Positions 46,752 through 56,019 are shown, counted from the stretch's first letter. The stretch is 64,000 nt of DNA from Soonwooa buanensis (GCF_900167905.1 NZ_FUYZ01000003.1:186001-250000); one strand, 5' to 3'. The notes: a model not told the origin generated them from the letters alone. Numbers and translations: made by a program.

Positions 46752-49064
46752 TTATTTTTTAAGTTGGTGACTTACGGGTTTTAATTCTTTTTTCATTTGC
46801 TCGAATTCTTCGCGATCCTTTTTAGCCTTCATATACTGTACAGCTGCGCCGCCCAAATAAGGTTGTGGAATACCGATTGACATTGGATCGTCGGCTTTAT
46901 ACTGCTCGTAAGCTTTTGCCGTTTGAACAAAATAAGGATCTGTCAACAAAGGTCTACCCAAAGCCACAAGATCTGCTCTAGCATTTAGTAACAAAGTGTT
47001 GACTTGGTCAATGGTTTCAATACGTCCAGAAGTCATTGTTGGGATTTCGATGGTGTTTCTGATCCATTCCGAAAATGGCGTTTGCCACATTCTTCCCATA
47101 AATGGCTTTTGATCAATCACAGTATTTCCTGTGCTTACGTTGATCATGTCAACGCCAAGGTTTTTTAATTGTTTAGCAACGTATTCAACCTCGTCTTTTG
47201 TAATGCCTTCTGGATGCCAGTCGGTTACATTTAATTTAACAATTAAAGGCTTGTCGCCAAGGACTTGCTTCATTGCGTTTACAATTTCTAGAGGATATTT
47301 TGCACGGTTTTCGATACTTCCTCCAAACTCATCTTGCCTTTTGTTGGTTAAAGGCGAAAGGAAACTTGCTAACAAAAATCCGTTGTGCATCTGCAATTCA
47401 ACCGCATCAAAACCGGCTTCTATCGCACGTTTGGTAGCATCTACAAATTGTTGCTTTACGACATTTAAATCCTCAGTATCCATTGCTTTCGGCGTTGGAA
47501 ACTCTGGTCTAAAAGCAATTGCATCAGCAGAAATTAATGGCCAAGCACCTTCTGTAAGTTGCTTTCCAAGATTTGTCGATTGACAAGAACCTTTTCTACC
47601 AGAATGTCCTAATTGTACAGCAATTTTGGAATCTGTATTTTCATGAATGAAATCCGTGATTCGTTTCCAAGCTTTTACCTGATCATCGTTGTATAAACCA
47701 TAACAACCTGGCGTGATTCGACCTGTCGGAGAAATTGCTGCCAAACCAGTTGTTATAAGCCCTGTTCCGCCAACTGCACGAGAACTAAGATGTACAAAAT
47801 CCCATTCTCCAGGAACACCGTCTACCGATTTGTATTGTCCCATCGCACTCATCGCAATTCGGTTATTTAGTTTTAAATTTCCTAATTGATAGGTTGTAAA
47901 TGCTGGTGGCGTATTGAGGTCTTCGGAATGATTTCTTTTATTAAAATTCTGAATAATGCGCTGTGCATATTTTTTGTCACGACGTGCTTGATTTTCGATG
48001 GTAATTTTTTTACTTCGAGACATTACAGCAAAACTGAATGTGTCAAAATCCAACTTCATGTGACGGTCAATATCTTCAAACCATTGTAAGGAAACGTCAG
48101 CAGCATGCTGAATCATATCAACTGGCGTGCGACGACGTTCTGTATAATCTGCCAAAGCTTTTTCCATGTTATCTTGGTTCGCAACAACTGCGTCGGACAA
48201 TCCTATCGCGCAATCCATCGCCAATTTGGTTCCGGAACCGATAGAAAAGTGAGCAGAAGTTTTGGCATCACCAATTAAAGCTTTGTTATTAAAATACCAA
48301 TTGGCATTGTAAATTCTTGGGAAAGTTCGCCACCAAGAACGATTACCAATCAGCTTGTGGCCTTGTAATTCTTCTTTGAAAAGTTCTTCTAATTTTGCCA
48401 AAGAGCCCGCTTCGTCTCTTTCATCAAAACCTGCTTTATCATAAGTCTCCTGAGAGCACTCGAAAATAAAAGTACTTTTGCCTTCTTCATATTGATAAGA
48501 GTGCGCACAAAAAGCACCATAAGGTGTATTTCTAAAAAAGTAAGTAAAGGAATCCAAAGGTCTTGTCGAACCGCACCAGATAAAACGATTTTTGCGCATT
48601 TCGGTTTCGGTGCCAAATTCTTTCTCGAATTGACCACGCATCTGCGAACCAATGCCGTCCGCAAATAATACCAAATCGCTATCCTCGAATTGCGATACAT
48701 CATCAACTTTAGCTTCGAAATGAAGATTAACACCTTCTTCGCGACAACGCTGTTGTAAAAGTTCTAACAAAGTTTTGCGAGAACAACCGCAGAAACCATT
48801 ACCTTCTATTCTTACAATTTCGCCATCACGAGCAACATCCAAGTTATCCCAATAAGCGAAACTGTTTCGGATCAATTCGTAAGAACGTGGATCGTAAGAC
48901 AAAAACTCACTAAGGGTTTCGTCCGAAAAGACCACACCAAATCCGAAAGCATCATCAGCTTTATTTTGTTCGTATATATCAATTTGTGCATTTGGAATTC
49001 TTTTCTTTGTTAAAATCGAAAAGTACATTCCTCCTGGACCTCCTCCAATTACCGTTATTTTCAT
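46752..49064 (-). CDS. Bifunctional salicylyl-CoA 5-hydroxylase / 2-aminobenzoyl-CoA monooxygenase-reductase
   Basis: 770-aa fusion. Residues 1 to about 385 are a class A FAD monooxygenase (VIGGGPGGMYFSIL, then FGFGVVFSDETLSEF; GDAKTSAHFSIGSG for the flavin). Residues from about 395 are an Old Yellow Enzyme-type FMN oxidoreductase (LGNLKLNNRIAMSAMGQY, QLGHSGRKG, ALGRPLLTDP). This architecture is that of 2-aminobenzoyl-CoA monooxygenase/reductase; the N-terminal half alone resembles salicylyl-CoA 5-hydroxylase. It should hydroxylate an aryl-CoA at C5, the OYE domain possibly reducing the ring. No CoA ligase is present, so the CoA ester must come from the IorAB-like enzyme. Confidence 0.88.
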   Translation of the reverse strand: MKITVIGGGPGGMYFSILTKKRIPNAQIDIYEQNKADDAFGFGVVFSDETLSEFLSYDPRSYELIRNSFAYWDNLDVARDGEIVRIEGNGFCGCSRKTLLELLQQRCREEGVNLHFEAKVDDVSQFEDSDLVLFADGIGSQMRGQFEKEFGTETEMRKNRFIWCGSTRPLDSFTYFFRNTPYGAFCAHSYQYEEGKSTFIFECSQETYDKAGFDERDEAGSLAKLEELFKEELQGHKLIGNRSWWRTFPRIYNANWYFNNKALIGDAKTSAHFSIGSGTKLAMDCAIGLSDAVVANQDNMEKALADYTERRRTPVDMIQHAADVSLQWFEDIDRHMKLDFDTFSFAVMSRSKKITIENQARRDKKYAQRIIQNFNKRNHSEDLNTPPAFTTYQLGNLKLNNRIAMSAMGQYKSVDGVPGEWDFVHLSSRAVGGTGLITTGLAAISPTGRITPGCYGLYNDDQVKAWKRITDFIHENTDSKIAVQLGHSGRKGSCQSTNLGKQLTEGAWPLISADAIAFRPEFPTPKAMDTEDLNVVKQQFVDATKRAIEAGFDAVELQMHNGFLLASFLSPLTNKRQDEFGGSIENRAKYPLEIVNAMKQVLGDKPLIVKLNVTDWHPEGITKDEVEYVAKQLKNLGVDMINVSTGNTVIDQKPFMGRMWQTPFSEWIRNTIEIPTMTSGRIETIDQVNTLLLNARADLVALGRPLLTDPYFVQTAKAYEQYKADDPMSIGIPQPYLGGAAVQYMKAKKDREEFEQMKKELKPVSHQLKK

Positions 49065-49099
49065 GAAAAATAATTTTAAATCTAGATAGCTAGAAATTA

Positions 49100-50185
49100 C
49101 TATCTAATGCCTCTTTCAGCTAAGATAGGCAAAACATTATCTCTAAAATATGGGAACTCTTTTACATAATCAAAAAATGATAAAGTCGTCCCTCCAAAAC
49201 CTGCATCGTGCAATGCACAAATTTTATCTGCAACCTGTTGTGGCGTACCAATCAATTGGAAACCACCATGACCAAGCGCCATACTTTCTCTAATCTGAGC
49301 TAACAAATCATGAGGAAAGCTGTGTGCGTGCGCAAATTGTAAATTAACCAAATTATCTACCGCAGCTTCATCAATATTATCGAGAACTCTTTTCTTTTCA
49401 GCTAAAGCTTCTTCTTCGGTTGGTCGACAGATAACGTGTGAAAAAGTTAGCACGCCAATGTTTTTTCCTTCAGATTCTGCTTGTTTTTTAAGATCTGCAA
49501 TTTCTGTTTTAGAACGTTCTAGATCGATAGCCGGTGTGAAAAGATAGTTCACATTATTAATTGCAAACGCGCGTCCTTGTGGAGAACCTGCTGCATTAAG
49601 AATTGGTGGCATTTTATCCAAAGTAGGAATTCCGTAGCTTCCTTTAGTTTTAAAATAAGTTCCGTTCCAATCGAATCTTTCTTTCGTTGTCCACAGTTTT
49701 TTTACAAAATCAATCCATTCTTGTGCGTAAGCGTAACGCGTCTCGTGATCGTTTGGTAGGTCTAATCCTAAAGCATCATATTCTGGCTTGTTCCAACCAG
49801 CAACGATATTTAATCCAATTCTGTCACCGCTCATTTGTGCCATTGTCGCAATTTGCTTTGCTATAACAAGAGGATGATTCGCCACCGTATGAACGGTTGC
49901 AAAGATTTGAATATTTTTAGTTTTCGCTAATAAAGCTGATGCCCAAGTAACAGTTTCTAAAACCTCACCATGGAAATCTGTTTCGCCGCCATAGCCAACC
50001 CAACGTGCGATTGGCAACATAAAATCTATACCTGCTTCATCTAACAAATGCGCCAATTTTTCATTGTTTTCCCAATTGGCTTTCCAACGATCTTCAAGTT
50101 TAGAAACGGTCATTCCTCCACTGCAGTTAGTGGAGAAAGTCCCGAGTATGAATTTATTTTTTTCTGTAAAAGGATGTGAACTCAT
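49100..50185 (-). CDS. LLM-class flavin-dependent monooxygenase (RutA-like)
   Basis: 361-aa luciferase-fold enzyme. The pattern LPIARWVGYGGETDFHGEVLE, IFATVHTVANHPLVIAKQ and RIGLNIVAGWNKPEYDALG resembles pyrimidine oxygenase RutA, which cleaves a cyclic amide with a flavin peroxide. It would use reduced FMN from the adjacent flavin reductase (33 nt upstream). In an indole pathway it could oxidise or open an oxindole such as dioxindole. The exact step is inference. Confidence 0.86.
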   Translation of the reverse strand: MSSHPFTEKNKFILGTFSTNCSGGMTVSKLEDRWKANWENNEKLAHLLDEAGIDFMLPIARWVGYGGETDFHGEVLETVTWASALLAKTKNIQIFATVHTVANHPLVIAKQIATMAQMSGDRIGLNIVAGWNKPEYDALGLDLPNDHETRYAYAQEWIDFVKKLWTTKERFDWNGTYFKTKGSYGIPTLDKMPPILNAAGSPQGRAFAINNVNYLFTPAIDLERSKTEIADLKKQAESEGKNIGVLTFSHVICRPTEEEALAEKKRVLDNIDEAAVDNLVNLQFAHAHSFPHDLLAQIRESMALGHGGFQLIGTPQQVADKICALHDAGFGGTTLSFFDYVKEFPYFRDNVLPILAERGIR

Positions 50186-50218
50186 TTTTAATAAATTGAA
50201 ATTTGGTTTAGAATTAAT

Positions 50219-50698
50219 TTATTTTAATTCTCTAAATTGACCTCTATGGAAAAGAATCGGATTACCATCTTCTTCTGCCGAAAAGTCTAACACTTCGCCA
50301 ATATAAAGTGTATGATCTCCTGCTAAATGCGAAGAATGAACTTTAGTAACGAAATGTGCCAAAGCATTTTTAAGCACCGGAACGCCGTCATATTCTATAA
50401 AGTCGACATTTAGTTCTGGATTATGCTTTCCTGCAAAATGATTGCAATGGTCATGATGGTCATCTTTCAAGATGCTAACACCATAGATCCCAGAGTTTTT
50501 AATCGTCTCGAACATTTTTTGATTATTCCCGATAGAAACTGCGATCAAAGGAGGATCCAAAGACACAGAAATAAATCCATTCGCGGTCATGCCGTGTACT
50601 GTTCCGTCTTCATTTTTACTTGTGATAACCGTAACACCCGTTGTAAAGGTTCCACAGGCATTACGGAAAGCTCTGCTGTCAAACTCTTTAATTTCCAT
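50219..50698 (-). CDS. Flavin reductase (StyB/HpaC-like)
   Basis: 159-aa NAD(P)H:flavin reductase. The block FRNACGTFTTGVTVITSKNE and GMTANGFISVSLDPPLIAVS are typical of the flavin reductase domain that feeds two-component monooxygenases. It sits 10 nt after the StyA-like gene and 33 nt before the LLM enzyme, so it probably supplies both with reduced flavin. Confidence 0.9.
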   Translation of the reverse strand: MEIKEFDSRAFRNACGTFTTGVTVITSKNEDGTVHGMTANGFISVSLDPPLIAVSIGNNQKMFETIKNSGIYGVSILKDDHHDHCNHFAGKHNPELNVDFIEYDGVPVLKNALAHFVTKVHSSHLAGDHTLYIGEVLDFSAEEDGNPILFHRGQFRELK

Positions 50699-50708
50699 AA
50701 TAGTTGTT

Positions 50709-51938
50709 TTATGCGTTTTCAGCGATTAATTCATCTGTTTTTGCAGGATCTAACCACCAAGGGAAGAATTGTCTTGGATCGTTAAAATTGTTAGCAAACA
50801 AATCCGCCAACTTCTGCGAACCTGCAGCAGCACCCAAGAATTTAAGAATGTGTGGCGGCGGTGGACCAAGCAATGTATTTGTCCAAAGCGCAACATCTTT
50901 TACATTTTCCCAATATTCATTGAAAGTATCATTCATCCAAGCTTCATCAAAAGGCTGATCACCTCTTTCTAAAATTGAATCATAATAAATTTTTGTACAC
51001 TTGGAAGCGTTATTAGAACCTTGTCCTGTAATAGGATCGTTAACAACCACAACATCCGCAATCCCGAAAACCTTTCTACCAGACGGCAAAGTCGCAACAG
51101 GCTTTCTAACGGTTGGTGCAAAACGACCTGACAAAATTCCGTTATCGTCTGTCAACTCTACATTTTGACAACGCTCATATTCCCAAGGTAAATATGTTTT
51201 TAAAATTTCTAAACTCTTTGCTAAATGTTCTTCTGGCGTTTTAACATCTTGCCAGCAATCCATTGGACCACCAACAATACCTTCCAATACCATAATCTCA
51301 CAAGGTCCGTTAATCGTTTCACTTGGGAAAACGAAATATTCGCCAACACCTGGAATTAAGTTAAACGCAACTTTGGAGAAAGGCTTGTTAGGCGTCATTC
51401 CTTTAACATAAGTCAAAGCCAAAGCACGCATCGGTTTGTCATACATACTTTTGTCCGCATCTCTTTCGAACATTTGCACAATACTTCCTTTTCCTGCCGC
51501 AAGAATTGTTAAATCACTTTGTGCTGTAATATCTTCAAGGTCGTTTTCATCAACATCTTTAATGATGATTTTGCCACCTAATTCTTCAAATTTTTCCATC
51601 CAGAAAGGCATCTTGATACGTTGGTCAACCGCGTAAGCATTTTTTTCTAGCTTACCCGCAAACGTAAACAATTTTTCACCTGGTTTTTCAGGATGAGGAA
51701 CTGTTACACCAAGACCTTCAACTGGCGGACAAGTATCTTCCCAGTAATTAATGTCTAATTCTCTTTCGTTTTCTAAAGCCATATCAAACATACATTGGCT
51801 TGACATTACTTTACCATATTTGATTTGCTCTGGCGTGCGGTTACTATAGATTGTTACGTCGTAACCTTTTTTTACCAATCCCAAACCTAATTGTAGTCCG
51901 GATTGACCTGCACCTACAATAGAAACTTTTCTTGACAT
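50709..51938 (-). CDS. Styrene/indole monooxygenase (StyA/IndA/IifC-like)
   Basis: 409-aa FAD-dependent oxygenase. GAGQSGLQLGLGL (residues 9 on) is the FAD motif; NRTPEQIKYGKVMSSQCMFD, VVNDPITGQGSNNASKC and FLGAAAGSQKLADLFANNFN follow the StyA template. StyA-family oxygenases epoxidise styrene and oxidise indole, and close homologues named IndA/IifC start bacterial indole degradation. The partner flavin reductase follows after 10 nt and an SDR precedes by 14 nt, as in indole operons. It likely produces indole epoxide or dihydrodiol. Confidence 0.9.
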   Translation of the reverse strand: MSRKVSIVGAGQSGLQLGLGLVKKGYDVTIYSNRTPEQIKYGKVMSSQCMFDMALENERELDINYWEDTCPPVEGLGVTVPHPEKPGEKLFTFAGKLEKNAYAVDQRIKMPFWMEKFEELGGKIIIKDVDENDLEDITAQSDLTILAAGKGSIVQMFERDADKSMYDKPMRALALTYVKGMTPNKPFSKVAFNLIPGVGEYFVFPSETINGPCEIMVLEGIVGGPMDCWQDVKTPEEHLAKSLEILKTYLPWEYERCQNVELTDDNGILSGRFAPTVRKPVATLPSGRKVFGIADVVVVNDPITGQGSNNASKCTKIYYDSILERGDQPFDEAWMNDTFNEYWENVKDVALWTNTLLGPPPPHILKFLGAAAGSQKLADLFANNFNDPRQFFPWWLDPAKTDELIAENA

Positions 51939-51952
51939 ATATAATATTTTGC

Positions 51953-52744
51953 TTATTGGTTTTTCATTAATTTTGACATCAAAGGATAGTGCTGTTCTGG
52001 TCCCATAGCGCTATAACCACCGTCCACAACAATCTCTGATCCAGTCATATAACTTGCATCATCCGAAGCTACAAAGGCAACAGCGTTAGCCACTTCTTCG
52101 CCATTTGCTACACGACCGAGAAGATTATAACCTTCTGTCACCTTATCGGCATGCGCACGATCATTTTGAGTTAAACCTTCGAAAGGTGCAGACCAAACAT
52201 GCCCAAGACGCACCATGTTAACACGGATTCCGTCTGGCGCATATTCCACTGCTTGGGTTTTGTTAAGATGAAGCAAAGTCGCTTTTGACACTGGATAAGC
52301 CCAACGCTCGATGTGTGGGAAAACACCCGAAATAGAACCTGTGTTCACGATACAACCTTTAGAAGCCTTAAGATATGGACGCGCCATTTCTCCAAGAATC
52401 GCAGCTGCAACGGCATTTACATTAAGTGTGTGCAGCCAAGTTTCGCGAGAAGTTTTTGCACCTTCGTCGCCGTAAGATGCCGCATTGTTAACAAGGACAT
52501 CTAACTTCCCGAATTTATCTATAGTTATTTTGATGAGGTTTTCGCAATCTTCATCTTTAGTAATATCAGTATGAACAAAAAGTGAGTTTTCGCCAAGGCT
52601 ATCTTGTGCTTTCTTTCCTAAATCGTCAGCAATATCTGCGATGACAACTTTCGCACCGAGGTCAACCATTTTTTTTGCGATTTCAAAACCGATGGAAGCA
52701 ACACCACCAGTTACTATAAACACTTTATCTTTTAATTGAATCAT
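51953..52744 (-). CDS. Short-chain dehydrogenase (IifB-like dihydrodiol dehydrogenase)
   Basis: 263-aa SDR. The NAD-binding motif reads TGGVASIG (residues 12-19, in place of the usual TGxxxGIG), NNAAS is at about 87-90, and the catalytic set is Ser139 in NTGSISG, Tyr150 and Lys154 in YPVSK. First gene of the ten-gene minus-strand operon. In characterised indole operons a related SDR oxidises indole-2,3-dihydrodiol to 3-hydroxyindolin-2-one. That role is inferred here. Confidence 0.88.
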   Translation of the reverse strand: MIQLKDKVFIVTGGVASIGFEIAKKMVDLGAKVVIADIADDLGKKAQDSLGENSLFVHTDITKDEDCENLIKITIDKFGKLDVLVNNAASYGDEGAKTSRETWLHTLNVNAVAAAILGEMARPYLKASKGCIVNTGSISGVFPHIERWAYPVSKATLLHLNKTQAVEYAPDGIRVNMVRLGHVWSAPFEGLTQNDRAHADKVTEGYNLLGRVANGEEVANAVAFVASDDASYMTGSEIVVDGGYSAMGPEQHYPLMSKLMKNQ

Positions 52745-52802
52745 AATAATGAATTTTCAAATTAATATTTTGTAATGTTTGTGTTTTGCTAAAGTATAAA
52801 AA

Positions 52803-52832
52803 AAATTCAACATTGGTAAAATAAATTCAACA
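52803..52832. promoter_or_regulatory. Candidate operator: direct repeats in the divergent promoter region
   Basis: AAATTCAACA occurs at 52803-52812 and again at 52823-52832, exactly 20 bp (two helical turns) apart, with a third partial copy (AATTCAAT) following. It lies in the 242-bp gap between the two divergent catabolic operons, close to a weak minus-strand -7 candidate (minus-strand TACTTTAG, 7 of 8). It could bind the IclR regulator encoded at 56875. The rest of the gap is AT-rich. Confidence 0.35.
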
Positions 52833-52951
52833 ATTCAATATTTTTTTTATCAAATTTTATCAATTGACTGATTTACAAGTAAATAATATTTAAAACAAAA
52901 TTTATTTTCACTTTTTTAGATTTTTATTCATCATTATTGAAATCAATTTTA

Positions 52952-52959
52952 TATTTTTG
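52952..52959 (+). promoter_or_regulatory. Promoter -7 element (TATTTTTG) of the plus-strand catabolic operon
   Basis: Full TAnnTTTG match 27 nt before the ATG at 52987. An apparent earlier TTG start lies within it and is rejected. Confidence 0.55.
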
Positions 52960-52986
52960 AATCAAAGTAAAAATCACCACCAAATC

Positions 52987-53988
52987 ATGTTAGGAAAATT
53001 TAAGGCTGCAACAGTCCAAACTAGCGCAGTATATTTTGACATCGAAGCAACCATTGATAAAGCTTGCAAACTGATTGCAGAAGCCGCAAGCAATGGCGCC
53101 GAACTAGTAGCGTTTCCCGAAGTTTTCATTTGTGCCTATCCTTATTGGAACTGGATTATGAATCCCGTGCAAGGCAGTAAATGGTTCAAAAAACTATATG
53201 AAAATTCAATTTCTGTTGATGATCCACGTTTGCAAAAGCTTTTTGATGCAGCAAGACTTCATAACATTAATGTTGTTATTGGTATCAACGAAAAAGACAA
53301 GCGTAAAACCGGAACCATCTACAATACCAATTTGATTATTTCGAATGAAGGTCAACTTTTGGGTAGACACAGAAAACTGGTTCCGACTTGGGCAGAAAAG
53401 CTAACTTGGACAGGTGGCGATGGCTCATCATTAAAGGTTTACGACACGTCTGTTGGTCCTTTGGGGACATTAGCTTGTGGCGAAAACACCAATACTTTGG
53501 CGCGTTTTGCTTTAATTTCTCAAGGTGAATTAATACACATTGCAAATTACATCAGTCTTCCTGTTGCGCCAGTGGATTACAATATGGCGGAAGCTATCAA
53601 AATCCGTGCGGCTGCGCATTCGTTCGAAGGTAAACTTTACACGATTATTTCTTGCAGCACGATTAACGAAGATATTATCAAACTTTTTGAGGAAGAAAAT
53701 CCAGAATGCAGAAATTTATTTAAAAGAGAAAATTCAGCATTTTCCGGTTTTATCGATCCTAACGGTCAGGTTATTGGCGAACCACTAATTGATAAAGAAG
53801 GTATAGCTTATGCTGAAATCGACCTTTCTGCATGTATTCAACCAAAACAGATGCACGACATCTTGGGGCACTACAATAGATTTGATATCTTTGATTTTAA
53901 GGTGAATACGACACCACAGATGCCTGCCCATTTTTACGAAACAACCGAAGAACAAGACAATATTAAAAATCAAACTTATGGAAACTAA
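52987..53988 (+). CDS. Nitrilase-superfamily carbon-nitrogen hydrolase
   Basis: 333-aa C-N hydrolase; start at 52987 (MLGKFKAATVQTS). The catalytic triad is Glu45 (AFPEVF), Lys130 (GRHRKLVPTW) and Cys164 (LACGENTN). The residue after the Cys is Gly, where classical nitrilases usually have Trp (CWE), so an amide or other substrate is possible. First gene of the plus-strand operon; the next gene overlaps its end by 11 nt. In context it could remove nitrogen as ammonia from a ring-cleavage amide (maleamate or maleamylpyruvate), or alternatively hydrolyse indole-3-acetonitrile. Confidence 0.85.
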   Translation: MLGKFKAATVQTSAVYFDIEATIDKACKLIAEAASNGAELVAFPEVFICAYPYWNWIMNPVQGSKWFKKLYENSISVDDPRLQKLFDAARLHNINVVIGINEKDKRKTGTIYNTNLIISNEGQLLGRHRKLVPTWAEKLTWTGGDGSSLKVYDTSVGPLGTLACGENTNTLARFALISQGELIHIANYISLPVAPVDYNMAEAIKIRAAAHSFEGKLYTIISCSTINEDIIKLFEEENPECRNLFKRENSAFSGFIDPNGQVIGEPLIDKEGIAYAEIDLSACIQPKQMHDILGHYNRFDIFDFKVNTTPQMPAHFYETTEEQDNIKNQTYGN

Positions 53989-55090
53989 TTACAGCGACGA
54001 CATCTACGGAAGAGCGAAAGTAAAAGGCTCCGAAGAACTCGAAAAATATTACGACGAGCTAAAAGACATGGACACGGGCGCACTTTGGACCGTTGCCAAC
54101 GACATTGAACCTTGGGAGCCGCACACTATTTCGGCACCGATGTTTTGGAGTTACGAAAAGCTAAGACCATTCGTTTTAGAAGCCGCTCGTTTGGTAACAC
54201 CAGGCGAAGCAGGAAGACGCGTTGTCTATCTTCAAAACAAAAACAGAATTAAAGAAAAAGCCGCGGTAGGCCTACTATACGCAGGCATCCAAATTACACA
54301 GCCAGGTGAGTTCACGCCAGCACATCGACATGCAGCTTCTGCGCTTCGCTTTATTATGGAAGGCGCAAAAGGCTACACGATTGTTGATGGTAACAAGATA
54401 GAACTTGGCGTTCGTGATTTTGTGATTACGCCAAATAGCGCTTGGCACGAGCACGGTGTTGAAAAAGATGGTCAAACTTGTATTTGGTTAGATGGTCTTG
54501 ATATCCCAATGATCAACGCTTTTGAAGCTAATGATTATGCGGTTTTAGAAGAAGAAAAAGGCGGTCAAGATTTAGTCGTTGCAGAGAATTATTCACCAAT
54601 GAGTTATTCTGGCGCTGGCGTTATCCCGATTGATAGAGAATGGAACAAACCATATTCACCGTTGTTTAAATATTCTTGGGAGAATACGAGAAATGCGATT
54701 CAGAATTTAGCAAAAGTGAGCGACGGAACGCCTTACGACGGTTACATTATGCGTTATGCCAATCCATTAACGGGCGGACATCCAATGTTAACGATGGGCG
54801 CAACAATGCAAATGTTAAAACCTGGACAAAAAACCAAAGCGCACAAACACACTGGATCTTCAGTTTTCCAAGTGGCACAAGGCGAAGGTTACGTGATTAT
54901 CGACGGTGTTAAATATGATTTTAAAGAAAAAGATACATTCTGTATTCCATCTTGGTTGTACCACGAATTCGCGAATACTTCCGAAACGGAAGAATTGTAT
55001 TTATTCTCATTTAACGATTTTCCAACTGTGGAAAAATTAGGTTTTTATCAAGAAAAAGCACATCCAGAAGGACACCAGCAATTAAAATAA
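53978..55090 (+). CDS. Gentisate 1,2-dioxygenase-family bicupin ring-cleavage enzyme
   Basis: 370-aa Fe(II) dioxygenase. The first cupin has the metal ligands His116 and His118 (HRHAASALRF) and His157 (WHEHG), a spacing as in salicylate/gentisate dioxygenases; a second cupin follows (KAHKHTGSSVFQV). Gentisate itself gives maleylpyruvate. If the substrate is 5-hydroxyanthranilate, cleavage beside the amino-bearing carbon would give an amide (maleamylpyruvate), which fits the adjacent C-N hydrolase. It overlaps the nitrilase-like gene and precedes the FAH gene by 11 nt. Confidence 0.9.
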   Translation: METNYSDDIYGRAKVKGSEELEKYYDELKDMDTGALWTVANDIEPWEPHTISAPMFWSYEKLRPFVLEAARLVTPGEAGRRVVYLQNKNRIKEKAAVGLLYAGIQITQPGEFTPAHRHAASALRFIMEGAKGYTIVDGNKIELGVRDFVITPNSAWHEHGVEKDGQTCIWLDGLDIPMINAFEANDYAVLEEEKGGQDLVVAENYSPMSYSGAGVIPIDREWNKPYSPLFKYSWENTRNAIQNLAKVSDGTPYDGYIMRYANPLTGGHPMLTMGATMQMLKPGQKTKAHKHTGSSVFQVAQGEGYVIIDGVKYDFKEKDTFCIPSWLYHEFANTSETEELYLFSFNDFPTVEKLGFYQEKAHPEGHQQLK

Positions 55091-55101
55091 AATATTAAAT
55101 T

Positions 55102-56013
55102 ATGAAGTTAGCAAGTTTTAGAAGTAGTATAGAATCAGAAATAAGATTAGGAATCATCGTTGACGACGTCATTATCGACATGGAATCTTGGGGTATCGAG
55201 CACGACTTAGATTTACCATCGACCATGTTAGAATTTATCGATTTAGGACCAGCCGCTGTCAAAGCAGTTTCCGAAACTTTAAAAAATATCGATGCAAGAA
55301 GCCTTGTTGCAACGAGTATTCCTTTGTCATCAGCGATTATTACTGCACCAATCCCAGCTCCTCGTAAAAATATTTTCGGAATTGGACTTAATTATACCGA
55401 ACACGTTGCTGAGTCTGCAAGAACATTGGACACTTCGAAAGAACTTCCACAACAATGTGTTATTTTCTCAAAACCTCCAACTACCGTAATTGGACCTGGC
55501 GATTCTATAAAACATAATGACCAAGTTACCAAACAAATGGATTGGGAAGGGGAACTTGCCGTTATTATGGGAAAAAAAGCAACGCATGTTTCTAAAGAAA
55601 ATGCTTTGGATTATGTGTTCGGTTACACCATTATTAACGACATCAGTGCAAGAGATTGCCGTCGTTCGGGACAATGGATCGTTTCCAAAGGTCAAGATAC
55701 TTTTGCACCGATGGGACCTTATGTTATCACGACTGACGAATTAACAGATCCACATAATTTACAAATTATCACCAAAGTTAACGGCGTTGAAAAACAAAAC
55801 GGTAACACAAAATTCATGCTTTTTAATGTTAATGATATTATCGAAGACATCAGCGAAGTAATCAGTTTGGAAGCTGGTGACATTATCGCAACAGGAACTC
55901 CAGCAGGCGTTGGCGCAGGTCGTGAACCTCAAGAATTCATGTGGCCTGGCGATGTTGTAGAAATTACAATTGACAAACTTGGAACTCTTAAAAATTACAT
56001 TGTAAAAGCTTAA
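55102..56013 (+). CDS. Fumarylacetoacetase-family hydrolase (acylpyruvate hydrolase)
   Basis: 303-aa FAH-family enzyme. Metal ligands are Glu149 and Glu151 (DWEGELAVIMG) and Asp180 (TIINDISARD), with KGQDTFAPMGPYV for the catalytic Lys. Such enzymes split acylpyruvates to pyruvate and an acid. Following a gentisate-type dioxygenase it would cut maleylpyruvate (or its amide, or fumarylpyruvate). Eleven nt after the dioxygenase and 6 nt before the isomerase, so one operon. Confidence 0.9.
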   Translation: MKLASFRSSIESEIRLGIIVDDVIIDMESWGIEHDLDLPSTMLEFIDLGPAAVKAVSETLKNIDARSLVATSIPLSSAIITAPIPAPRKNIFGIGLNYTEHVAESARTLDTSKELPQQCVIFSKPPTTVIGPGDSIKHNDQVTKQMDWEGELAVIMGKKATHVSKENALDYVFGYTIINDISARDCRRSGQWIVSKGQDTFAPMGPYVITTDELTDPHNLQIITKVNGVEKQNGNTKFMLFNVNDIIEDISEVISLEAGDIIATGTPAGVGAGREPQEFMWPGDVVEITIDKLGTLKNYIVKA

Positions 56014-56019
56014 TTAATT

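Noticed and set aside
52957-52986. Upstream TTG start for the C-N hydrolase
   Set aside because: The TTG belongs to the promoter element TATTTTTG; nitrilase-family similarity begins at the ATG at 52987.
52987-53988. Calling the hydrolase an indole-3-acetonitrilase
   Set aside because: Possible, but nothing in the sequence shows nitrile specificity and the Cys context is CGE rather than CWE; kept as an alternative only.
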